A stretch of 64,000 nucleotides of DNA, from NCBI GenBank assembly GCA_037903355.1, contig JBAJFE010000010.1, positions 496,001-560,000 of the forward strand, written 5' to 3'. Both the position numbers and the translations under genes were made by a program. This stretch comes from Trichuris trichiura. Lineage: Eukaryota > Nematoda > Enoplea > Trichinellida > Trichuridae. The notes under the pieces were generated by a model that saw nothing but the letters and a program-made list of their open reading frames with translations, was not told the DNA's origin and did no database searches. Positions 23,401-33,271 of the stretch are shown one piece after another (positions within the stretch are counted from its first letter, which is position 1; every line of letters starts with the position of its first letter).

Positions 23401-25776
23401 CATATTATGCAAAGGCTCGCGCTCAGAACTGTCACAGCAATCTACGGCAGTTGCTTGTATGGCTGTACGACTTTTTGATGATAGAAGAGCTTCTCAGGAT
23501 TGCTTTGGTGTTAGACGGTTGTAGTACAAGTGGATCGCACAGAGGTTTGAAGGGACGCGCATGATAAGGAGGTGGAATGTAGCGATCTGAGCAGTTGTAC
23601 ATTACCTGGACTGGTGGTGCAGGTTGAGCGGGTCTTGTTGGTTTAGGACATGGTAACTTGCCAGGTCTTGGTGGTTTATTGTCCTGCAACATAGAAAAAC
23701 AGCAAGTGGACCGCCGCTGTCTAGACGTTCCAATAAAGTGTGGCATTCTAGCATTTGTGTCAAGCTTACTTTGGAATAACGATGTGAGCATGAAGGCGCT
23801 GGTGATTATGGCATAAAGCAGATTTAATTTCGAAACATTTCAAAGTTAAACGCATAAAATGTTCATCTGCTGATGCGCTTTGATAGCTTACGCTCTCAGT
23901 ATGTTAAAATCACACAGAAAATTTCATAATGATGTTTGCTGCGGAGAAAAATTGTAACATTTATACACCTTATAATCTCCAAACACAGATTATGAGCGAT
24001 TCTGAAACGTATGAAAAAAATTGTACTCTACTGTCTCTAACAATATGTTCTTGCATTTAGTGGTAAGACATTTGTACAGCCTGATTACAAACAGCATCGA
24101 CAACAGAAAAAAGTTTAAAATAAAGAATGGCGCGTCAAATCTGATCCAGTTAATCAAACACTGTCACTGTTCCGCAGCTTATATTTGGCTTTTGAAGGGT
24201 GATCTTGTTGGTTTCACCCTCTTACTATATTCAATCAAAGCGATCTCGCAGTCTCTGTCGGTCTGTTATTGATTGGCCTACGTACTGCTCTCGATAAATT
24301 TTACAGTTTGGGATAGTATCTTTTTTAACGACAACATGGTAAAATATTTGTTCACAAGAAGTTTACACTTGCACAACTCCTGTAACAATCAGAGAGGGAA
24401 CACATCAGATACGACTATTATCTGATATTCTGTCTACGAGGGCGAACGGTTTAGTAGTACTGTCATTACTGTTCGCTGAAGCTGTTTCTTTTTTGTAGAA
24501 TGTTTCTGTTCACCCAACCAGGTTTGGACTTTCCATGTTTATAAATGCCCCTTTTCCGCTGCAGACGGAATGAAGAGTAAAGGTTACCATATTTTCAGTG
24601 GGGACAATAAGTAAAGCTTCTTTTTTCACTCGCTCTTAACGGTTCGCAGAGACGGAATAATGTTGTTCACTTACTGTTGGTGGGTGCTTGCAACCTTGGT
24701 CTGGTTTCTCCTCAGAGGCACTGGATGATTTTTTTGTAGGTGATGGTTTCTGGCTCAAGCCGAGCTCAATGAATCCGTACACATTTGCTGGGTTTCTATC
24801 GAGCACCGTTGCGACATGTCCATAGAAATGGAGAGACTCCTTCTGGGATGCGGAAGCTCCTTTTGTGATCAGTTCAGACAGATATACACCATATTGATAT
24901 GCTTTTCCTTTCAGCAGACAAACCAATGGTCCTCCAAGTGACTTAAAATAAGATACATTGTAAAAGGTAGTATAATTAGGCTGCGTACTTTTTCTGTTTC
25001 AGTTCTATCGTGATGACTACACAGTCCTTTTGTTTTAGCCAATTCCGGGAAATGGCCAAAATTGCATAGAGAACCAGGCACCATTCTTACAATATCCTCA
25101 TCCAAACGTCTGTTATGATAGGTAGAAACGAAGCACTTGGATGTATCTGACGGAATAGCATATGCAGCTTTCACGCATACTGGGGAAACTTCCTTATTGA
25201 AGACGAATGGTTTCTTCAAAGTGACTAGAGCAATACCATTCCAAATGTTTTCATTTACTCTATTGTATGGCATGATTCGAATGCCTTTCGGTTCTCCGCT
25301 TTGGCCCTCATTTAAAAATAGACGAAGTCGGTCTAAACCGGCAAACACTTTGTAACTACTGGGTGTTCCCCATCGTTTTTTTAGCACGCTAAAAATGAAC
25401 AAAGTGAGATAAATCATTGAAAGTGATATAATCTTACTGTCGGAAGCAACTTCCAGCTGTCAATATCAATTTTGATGAATTTCTATGTCTGCCGTTGAAA
25501 TCAGTTTCAGGTATGATGCTTCCCAGGCATTTGAAACTTCCAAATTTGCCTCTTATAGCCACTGTCCATGGAAGAACCTCTGACTTGTTGTCCAGGTAAG
25601 CTTGGATTGATTGTCCGCCATATTTTTCCGGTTCACCACATTGGCTTGTGACTTCCTATGGCACAGGAATAACTCTTTATTCCACACATCTGAAGAAAGC
25701 GACTTCTTCTTACTTGTTGGAGCGAATAAAGGCATAATAGCCAAAGGCATGCTGCCCAATGATGTAGTATAGACAT
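20465..25776 (-). CDS. Secreted triple S1-like pseudoprotease, copy A (intact)
   Basis: Eleven exons (minus): 25714-25776, 25438-25655, 24989-25388, 24675-24941, 23606-23683, 22968-23188, 22516-22912, 21617-22459, 21181-21560, 20730-21123, 20465-20674. All junctions are GT-AG with matching phases, total 1156 residues. Residues 1-21 (MSILHHWAACLWLLCLYSLQQ, given as about 20) form a signal peptide. Three chymotrypsin-fold domains follow at about 27-290, 347-600 and 855-1130. Each keeps the Cys42-Cys58 pair, the ALLKL-type strand and a GGP/GSP-like Ser loop. Each lacks the triad: S90/G145/L229, D412/G465/L550, R951/G1004/I1089 stand at His57/Asp102/Ser195. The first domain has KYGG where an active enzyme has (R)IVGG. 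A Pro-rich linker (317-342) and a long Ser/Pro-rich linker with basic clusters (about 618-829) separate the domains. Proteolysis is excluded by sequence; a binding, decoy or inhibitory role outside the cell is inference. Joining domain 1 to 2-3 rests on phase continuity and the lack of a second signal peptide. Confidence 0.85.
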
Positions 25777-25811
25777 TCTGGGCTGTCAGTGCTTCTGGAT
25801 ATCTGTTCACC

Positions 25812-25820
25812 CTTTTTATA
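25812..25820 (-). promoter_or_regulatory. TATA box of gene A
   Basis: TATAAAAAG on the minus strand inside CCTATAAAAAGGG, ending about 35 nt upstream of the ATG at 25776. The same box stands at the same distance in copies B (33228-33236) and C (60320-60328), although upstream sequence differs in B. Confidence 0.7.
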
Positions 25821-25859
25821 GGAATAGAATTGCGTGGCTTCTTGTTTGCGTGCGCCATA

Positions 25860-27930
25860 TGTTCTATGGTACGTTCCTTTTGCGTATTAGAATTTTGCGA
25901 ATGCTTGCATTTATTTTCCGTGTGTTTAATAAACTAGCGTAGTCAAACTAACGTGGTAAACTCAGTAGTTTTACAGTGCCCTTTTTGGAAACGTGGTGCT
26001 ATTGTATAAACAGTCTTTTTGAATATGTTCTTCATGTTTTTTGTATCTTGTGGCTGCTGTTCAAACGCACTATAAGCTAACGAAACTCGCTGGTCTCGCT
26101 GTCTCTGCAGTGTGCATCTATTGTTTCCATTGAAAGCTATCGGTTTTCTGCTGAAGCAACGAGTGATTGATCAACTTGGAGGATCTTCTCCGCGTACAGT
26201 AGTAATGTCATAATCATTTGCGCCAGATTTTTTTTTCTTCTTGAATCATTTTACGCTGTACTCCGGGCTAAATTTTATTTGATCGTTTTGTGCTGCTCTT
26301 CATTCTCCTTCGTTCATTTGTTAGTCTTGGATAATTCCAGCAACTCACCAATCTTTAATCACTGTACAACATTCATTGAACCAGAAATGTATAAGTTAAG
26401 ATGTAACTGTCTTTCGAATTTGGTTCTGTCTAGGCACTGCTATGATTAAAGGGCAGTAATAGAACACGAGTAAGCAGTTCAAGTAATTTTTGAGTAGCGA
26501 AGATGTTATCCGAAGATGTTCACTGCGGTTTCTAAGCTGAGCTGCCAGCACATCGCAGTAACATTACATGTCAAATACGTAGCCAGTGCAGACACCATGT
26601 TAAAAGAGTTGTGGTAGTCGGCTGAACTAATCAAGTGAGAAGATGAGTAAATTTGATTTACATGACAAAACGCGCTTATGACATAAGGAAGTAAAGGGGA
26701 TAAGATTATAGACCACCTCCATACATTTCAGTGGTCCCATTTACGGTGGGTTTTTTCAGATTTACCGAATTTAGAATTACAACGCGAACCGTGAACATCC
26801 TGTTGGAAAGAAAATTTTAATGAAATTTAACTGTTAGAAACAATGAAACTGTTGGACAGATCAGATAAACTTGCCGTTACGATCAGTATTAACTCGAAGT
26901 ATTACTTTCATATGTCTGGGCAAAATGTGTGTGGACCCATTAACAAGAGTTACTGCACACTTTCTAGTTTCTAATGACTACGTTTTTGAAAAATAATTTC
27001 GACATCTCAAGCAGCGCTGCTAACTATTCAATGTATAGCCGGTAACGTTTGTAAGTTCTGGCTGCGTGTAGTGGTACTTCTACGCGAAAGTTTGTTTTCA
27101 ACCCAAAGAGCCCTTTCATCTTCGACTGGAAGTAACAGTGCAGTGACTGTAGAACTGTCCTTTGTTTCCCACTTGTTTTAACCACATCTCCCTGAAAATG
27201 TCTTGTATAAGTAATTTCGTAATCTTCTTGTTTAGGTAGTGCATAGTTCTTTTTCTATAAACATGTGTTCTGGGAAATGGCAGATGAAAGAATGCGGTGA
27301 TTGAATTTTCGTGGCAATGACGCAACTGAGTTAACATGAAAATTTTATCACAACGAAATGTTATGTCTGACGCATAAGTAAATTCACAATTTTGAAATCC
27401 ATTCTGCCAGTTTACCGAGCTGCCGCATATTCCTTTATATAGGTTAATCATAACTTCATTCTTGTGTGATTATATTTTACGCAAATGCTGGAATAGTTTG
27501 GGCTTTCAATATTAACGTTTCTTAATAGACACTAGTAAACTTCACTTTGCCAGTGATTTGGTCTGTTGGAGTTTCCCTAACAAGAGTTAACCACATGGAG
27601 TTACATTACTTCTCATTGTTTATTTTTTCTTTTTTGCCAAGTACGGAGAATGCGCTTCTTGCAATCTAAGGAGAGGAGAACTGGCAATTTTACAACAGCC
27701 TAAGTCATCTGGAAAGATAAGGCGGTTTTGGTTTTGTTTTGCCTATGAGCATATACCTTTTGTCCTTAGGCAAAAGTCTTTAAACGTTGAAACGAAAGAT
27801 ATGTTACTTTCTTGTCATCCTTCATTTCATGGTCGTTCCTGCGTTTGTCCGGTTTATGGTGACTGTTTTCTTGTCGCTGCTCAGTATATTAAAGTGCGGA
27901 AAAGTTCTATGGTGTAGTGTTAATATGAGG
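25860..27930. repeat. 5' flank of gene A, shared with copy C
   Basis: Sequence upstream of gene A that aligns in the same orientation with about 60366-63600 upstream of copy C. Shared blocks include CACTGTACAACATTCATTGAACCAGAAATGT, given here by its first bases CACTGTACAACATTCATTGA, and TAATTTCGACATCTCAAG. It is absent upstream of copy B. No gene is recognised inside. Short frames shared with the C flank (27116-27451 minus, 27787-27981 plus) have no motifs. The block may hold regulatory sequence. Confidence 0.8.
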
Positions 27931-29215
27931 AATGTTCGGAAAGTTCCCGGAAAGACGGTGCAGTGTCTAACAGGGTGTTAACTGATGGGCCAAAACTTGT
28001 TTTATTTTACCACTGTTATCTTCAGACTTGTACGGTGAGGTAGCGGTAGCCGACCCTCAGGCCGGGGGTTACAAGCTGCACCTAAAGTAATCGTTTTTCC
28101 TGTGATATGGAAAATTTCGCTTTAAGGTCGGAGTCAACATTACATTTCTATGCAAGCTTGGCTAGCAGCTGAGGAGGATTATTCAATCATTGCGGCAGGT
28201 TTTCAGCAGTAGTGCACCATCTAAATCAGTCGTCTGTAAGTGGATAAAGCTTTTCCAGCAGGGCAGAGGCCATCGAAGATGACCGGAGAGCAGGAAGGCC
28301 GGCAACCGTGACAACCAAAGGAACCGTAGCTCTTGTCTGGAACCTAGTAGAAGGACACCGCAAAATTATCATCAGGAGGATTGCTGAAATGGCTGGGATC
28401 TCCTTGCATTTCAGCACTTAGAATACTGCGTGAAACCCTTGGTCTGAGGAAGCTTTCAGCTCGGTGGGTTCCAAAAGCGTTACGCGAAGAACAGCTGGTT
28501 CAACGCGTTAACCTTTTTCCAGAGCTTTTAACGAAGATTGAAGCAAATGAGATCTGGTTTTTGACCGCCTCGTCATAAGAGATGAAACTTAGATCTACTA
28601 TTATGACCCTGAGAGTAAGATCCAATGCAAGCAGTGGTTATCGAGGGGGTCAGCAGGTCCAATCAAGTTCAAAGCGGAGCGGTCGGCTAGAATGGTTATG
28701 GCAACTATATTCTGGGTCTCAGACGGAGTAATTCTGACTGACTTCCTCGACGGAGAGCGAACGGTTACAGCAAGTTATTACAAGGCAGTATTAAGAAAAT
28801 TAAAAACAGCATTAGCAAAAAAACTGACTGGCAAGTTGCACTTCGGTGTCCTTTTCCATCACGATAACGCGCGGGCTCATTCGTCTAAGACTTTGAGGAC
28901 TGTTTCTCGTGAGTTTCGGTGTGAAGTCATTCCACACCCGCCCTACAGTCCTGATGTTGCCCCGTCGGACTTTTTCCTCTTCTCAAAGTTAAAAGAACAT
29001 TTAAACGGCAGGGTGTTCAGGTCAGCAGATGACGTGAAACGCGTCGTCTGGACTTGGTGCAATACACAGCCCCTAGGATTCTACAAAGAAGGTCTGCGAA
29101 GGTGGAGACACCGTCTGCAGAAGTGTTTAAAGGTTGACGGAAGATACGTTAAGAAATAAGTTTTATATCGTTGCAAATAAAATTTTTATTTAATTTTTTC
29201 AGGAACTTCGTGTAT
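27930..29215 (+). mobile_element. Degenerate mariner (D,D34D) transposon
   Basis: Homology between the A and C 5' flanks ends at about 27930, where CGGAAAGTTCCCGGAAAG occurs. The inverse of the right end near 29210 (CACGAAGTTCCTGAAAAA) is a plausible decayed terminal inverted repeat. The interior carries a mariner transposase remnant (28200-29159). Ends are approximate because the termini are diverged. Confidence 0.75.
28200..29159 (+). pseudogene. Mariner transposase, broken
   Basis: Fragments in three frames follow mariner order: the HTH/linker region (GRPATVTTK, RRIAEMAGIS), RILRETLGLRKLSARWVP, the first catalytic Asp in DET, then the long 3' block with HHDNARAHSS, HPPYSPDVAPSDFFLF and the terminal RWRHRLQKCL..GRY. 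The second and third catalytic Asp are separated by 34 residues, the D,D34D mark of mariner proper. At least three frameshifts and one stop (the Trp codon after DET is TAG) break it, so it is dead. Confidence 0.92.
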
Positions 29216-29627
29216 ATCTCTCGTATACTGGACGTCAAGAATATAGAAGGAATTTTTATTTCAGCTTAGCCCCAAACGAATGACGCTGCTTTTGAACGGT
29301 AACCAATGCATCAAGTGTTACATTCTTGAACATACATTAATATTTGGTAATAGGACGTCATTAGAGGCATATCAACAGATTTGAAAATATAACTTTCGTG
29401 GTACAGAACAGCAGAGTTTCATGCACTTGATCAGTTATTACGGAACGCGTCCTGTTGAAACTAGCAAGAAAGCATTTTATTTCCGTAGCCTTCGAGCTGT
29501 CCGTGACCTGTCCTCGAAGGATTTATGTTAGTTTTTGCACTGCTACGCATATCAACAGTTAATATTTTTATTGAAAAAACATTGTTCAAAGTACGCCATT
29601 CATTTGGAATAAAGCAAGATAATCTTC

Positions 29628-29699
29628 AGGTTCCACCGAGATTTGAACTCAGATTGCTGGATTCAAAGTCCAGAGTGCTAACCTTTACACCATGGAACC
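29628..29699 (-). tRNA. tRNA-Gln (anticodon UUG)
   Basis: 72 nt on the minus strand. The acceptor stem GGTTCCA pairs with TGGAACC, the D arm contains TGGTGTAAAGGTTAGCA, the anticodon arm is CTGGA-CTTTGAA-TCCAG with anticodon TTG, and the T arm is GAGTTCAAATCTC with a standard GTTCAAATC B box. There is no intron. This is a nuclear tRNA with intact pol III A and B boxes. It sits in the spacer of the inverted duplication. Confidence 0.96.
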
Positions 29700-29924
29700 G
29701 TGAGAGTGACTTTCGGTAGAGTGATTTAGCACCCTTACACGGTGGAACAATATCAGAAAAGAGTACTATGGCACTGCAACAGATGAAAGCCTTCACATTG
29801 TAAAAACGTGACGTCAAACACACAGACGACAATGTATCTTTAGGCGCAACAACTTCACCAACACTCACGCAGGACTAGCAGATAACGGTGCTTGGGACGC
29901 GTATAGCCAATAACTTTGCAAGTA

Positions 29925-30618
29925 CAGTAAAACCTCCCTAATCCGAATCCCTCTCTAATCCGAACTTGTGGCAGAGAACAATAGAACGACTGTATACATT
30001 AAAGCTAATTAGGCTCCCTGTGCGAAACGGGCAGTCACTTGGCGGCAACGGCTATAAGGGCAGTAAACAACTCGCCACCAGTCTTTTCGGTATGCGTTAA
30101 CATAGGCGCAGGCACGCTGTGGATCTGCCGAGCCAATCTGGACCAATAAGCTGATTGCAGCGAGGCACCTCGAGACTTAGGTTTCCCTGAATAAACAAAA
30201 TCGTGGATCACGAACTTGGTGTTTTTCAGTCGTATAAAAATACAATCTGTTCCCATATAACCCAATGATCGGCCGCTAACTCAGCTGATTTTCGAGCCAA
30301 CAGAGCAGGGTGGTAATTACGAATATGGAAAAATAAGTAAATGGCAACTATTTCCATGTAGCTTCGCGGTACTGCGTCCACACAATTTAAGAAACTAGTT
30401 TCTGCTGGTCAGTCGTTTTCCTTGAGCAGACGGATTTCGCTGCCCACGTTAAGCTATTCACCGCTTGCAGAGACTGACATCACGCTGTAGAAGCCAGGAA
30501 CATGCATCTAAAATTTCATTACCTGCTTTTCTGTAGCCTACTGTAAGCCTCCTCCATAATCCGGATTTTTCCGTAATCGGACCTCCCCTTCCGCGTTCGG
30601 ATTAGGGAGGTTTTACTG
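29925..30618. mobile_element. Tigger-like nonautonomous element (694 bp)
   Basis: Ends are CAGTAAAACCTCCCTAATCCG and the exact-type inverse CGGATTAGGGAGGTTTTACTG, with flanking TA at 29923-29924 and 30619-30620. No transposase frame is present. The termini are a variant of those at 11923 and 50185 but the interior is different, so it belongs to a separate family of the same superfamily. Confidence 0.88.
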
Positions 30619-30620
30619 TA

Positions 30621-33204
30621 CCTCGTTTCAATTTCCACAAGACGAAACTTAACGAACTTGCGGACTTTGAAAAGAAGGCTATAATTATAAAATCTTTAGA
30701 ATCCATGCTACGTTCTCATCCCTCGTCGACTGCAGGTGCATTCAAGAGTATTAACTCATTACAAAGTCTCAAGGTAGCATGGTGATATAAGGGTGCTGGC
30801 AACCAAGAGGGTGAATGGGGAAGCGCTACTTGCCTTCCCAGTGGGGACTCTTGGAAGCTAAGGGTTGCGCTCAGACGCAGACAGTTGACAGTGGTCGGCT
30901 CAGCGTCAATCAGCAACAAAAGATTTATGGACTTGGAAGAAAGAAATTACTTGTACTCGAATCATCGCTTTGGGCTCTCCAATTGTCCCTGAGGTGAAAA
31001 ACGCATCCAAATTATCGCGTAAGCAATTATGGGTTAAGATCATAATTCCGGAAATCAAGAGACTTAGTCAGAAAAGTTGTGTCATAGCTGTAAACTTTTA
31101 ACCGTTTTGCACTTGCAGCTGATTCAAAATTTGAACCCTTTTAAAACTTTATTGCCTGGAACCTTTAGCCAACTTGGAACTTTTAACCAATTCAGGATTT
31201 CGACCCGTTTAATTTGAGGCATTTTGGATTTTAAACTTTTCTGCATGTCAATAGTCTGAACTTATCCTGCTTTTCAAACTACTTGACGTTTGTAATTATG
31301 CAGACCTCTGCTTCAGGAACCAACGTTCGTACATATTCCATTCCAAGATTTGTGACTCTACGTAATCAGAAGTAAACATTTTTGAAATTGCACAAACTGT
31401 TCTTTAAGCAACGTTCTTTGTTACTTATGCCAGATCCGCTGTTTCAGTATTCACAGATTCAGGATTTGTATTATTTAAATTCTGATAGTCTAGAATTTTG
31501 AAACGTGCTTTTTGAACTTCGGGAACTTCAACTGACCTTGCGCATACGAGTTTCTTGTCGTCATTGAATAACTTAAGTTTTGCTAAAAATAAGCAAACGG
31601 CAAATGTGTATAAGTGATTGCAGCATTAGCAACGTGTCCATTCAGCTAAGTGAACTTAAGCGAAGCAAACGATATGAATTCTATTCAATGTTTTGCTTGT
31701 AAAGTTAGAGAAGGCTTAAAAAACAGCAACTTATTTGGTAATTGAGAAAAGCAAAAAACACGGACTTTCGCGATGGGTTAGTTCTGCCGTCAGTACAGAA
31801 AGATATAGGTTCGCCTAAATCGTCGTCCGCACACAACGATACGCTGTAAAGTCGTTTTTCTGTTTCCTGAAGCAAATGAGGCAGTACCGACGTCGCAAAC
31901 CTGATCCAGTGAATCAGATTCGTCCAAAACATACTGACCGACAAACCTTTATCACTGAAACATTCACATCACAACACCTGTTTTAATAGCCGGCCTTCTT
32001 AACGTCTCTTTTCCAGTTCCCTGATTTTGCTTACTGCAGGATTCGTTTAAAGTTGACATACCTTTATACCCTGCTACCCGCAGCTTAGAAAATTTAAACA
32101 GGTATTGGAAAACATGTGAGAGAAACACATAAATATAATAAAGAGCAATAAAATGCTTGGCACAATGTGCGTCTAAGGACATATAAAATGGGCATCAGGG
32201 GCTCAAGCAGAATTGCAAGATAAGTTCACAACTGTCACAACAAAAACTGATTAAAATTAATAAATGAATACTGCATGATTCGTAACGCTTCTTGACATGC
32301 AGCATCTATTTTTCATGACTTGGGTAACTGGAATGTGGACAGTTTAATATCTATGACAAGTGGGAGTTGTCTTGGCACATGTTCAGCAGAAAAATCCAGA
32401 CTAACGAAAACATGAAGGATAGAATTTTCGTTTTCAATTAATATTAGTTTAACCAGCCCATTTAATAGACGGATTCAGAAACCTCAGCACTGAATGAAAA
32501 CTCTAAGGCTCCGAGTAATTGCAATAACTGCTCTGTTGCTTCTCATAAACCGTCTTTTCATAAAAACACCGCCTACCAAAAGTGAAGCAGTAAAGACCTA
32601 CATCTATCCGCAACATTTTTGAATCAAGGAATGCTCCGAAGTGGGTAAAGGTCGACCGTAGAACGCAGGGAACACTTAAGGCTACTACGTCAACACAGAA
32701 CAGTTACCTGCGGCAAACGAACAGCGAATCATCAAATCAGTAACATTGAATTTCCACCATTTCATGCTGCGGTAAGGATAGAAAAACACTTTAGTAAAGA
32801 CTGCGCAACACCTAGTGCTGCACATACACGGAATGTCTTTTGCGTGGGCATCTCATTCTACAGAAGTTCTTCGATACTTACACGAACAGTCTGTCAGTGA
32901 TTTTCCAGAAACAACATGCATTCTGTGTAATCTGCGAAAATAAAACTGCAGAGGCACTGATGTTTTTCTATGTCGTTAGCAAAAGTTCTTATCAAACAAC
33001 ACACAGAACTCACAGAATAGCACAAAAATCTGTCCCAAAAGATCTGTTTACACAAAACAATCCGCCCTCAAAAAGGTCGGCTTAAAACGAACAAATCAAA
33101 CGGCATTGTCAGTTCGCAAACAGTCAAAAATTAAACAATGCATATAATCGCAAAAATTCAATAAGCAGCAAGAAGATTGCGAGGAAAATATTCCACAAGC
33201 AAAC
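30621..33204. other. Spacer of inverted duplication, no gene
   Basis: No supported gene. About 31095-31270 is a degenerate simple repeat of TTTTGAACCTTTTAA-like units. Frames at 31705-31944 and 31964-32182 (minus) carry no motif. The right arm of the duplication begins at about 33205. Confidence 0.5.
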
Positions 33205-33227
33205 AAACAGCCACGCAATTCTATTCC

Positions 33228-33236
33228 TATAAAAAG
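33228..33236 (+). promoter_or_regulatory. TATA box of copy B
   Basis: TATAAAAAG within CCTATAAAAAGGG, about 35 nt upstream of the ATG at 33272, identical to copy A. The inverted-duplication breakpoint lies about 20 bp further upstream. Confidence 0.6.
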
Positions 33237-33271
33237 GGTGAACAGATATCCAGAAGCACTGACAGACCAGA

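Larger units (their letters stand above)
17955..25850. repeat. Left arm of large inverted duplication
   Basis: This segment is the inverse of 33205-39905. The inner part (gene A, about 20.4-25.85 kb) is nearly identical to the right arm, introns included. The outer part (17.95-20.4 kb) is clearly more diverged and holds about 1.2 kb absent from the right arm. The inner edge lies about 75-80 bp upstream of the gene A start codon, where homology to the right arm stops abruptly while homology to copy C continues. Confidence 0.93.

Noticed and set aside
23432..23606. Continuation of exon 5 of gene A past the GTAATG donor (reads VMYNCSDRY...)
   Set aside because: The extension is not conserved: B has an extra base that shifts it and C stops early. 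Splicing at the donor joins domain 2 in phase, so I treat it as intron.
20465..25776. Two separate genes (domain 1 alone; domains 2-3 alone)
   Set aside because: No signal peptide or start context precedes domain 2 in any copy, and exons 5 and 6 join in phase 0 in all three copies. Transcript data could still reverse this.
28020..28090. tRNA-like GGTAGCGGTAGCC...GGGGGTTAC segment
   Set aside because: No complete cloverleaf or anticodon arm could be formed; it lies inside the mariner remnant.
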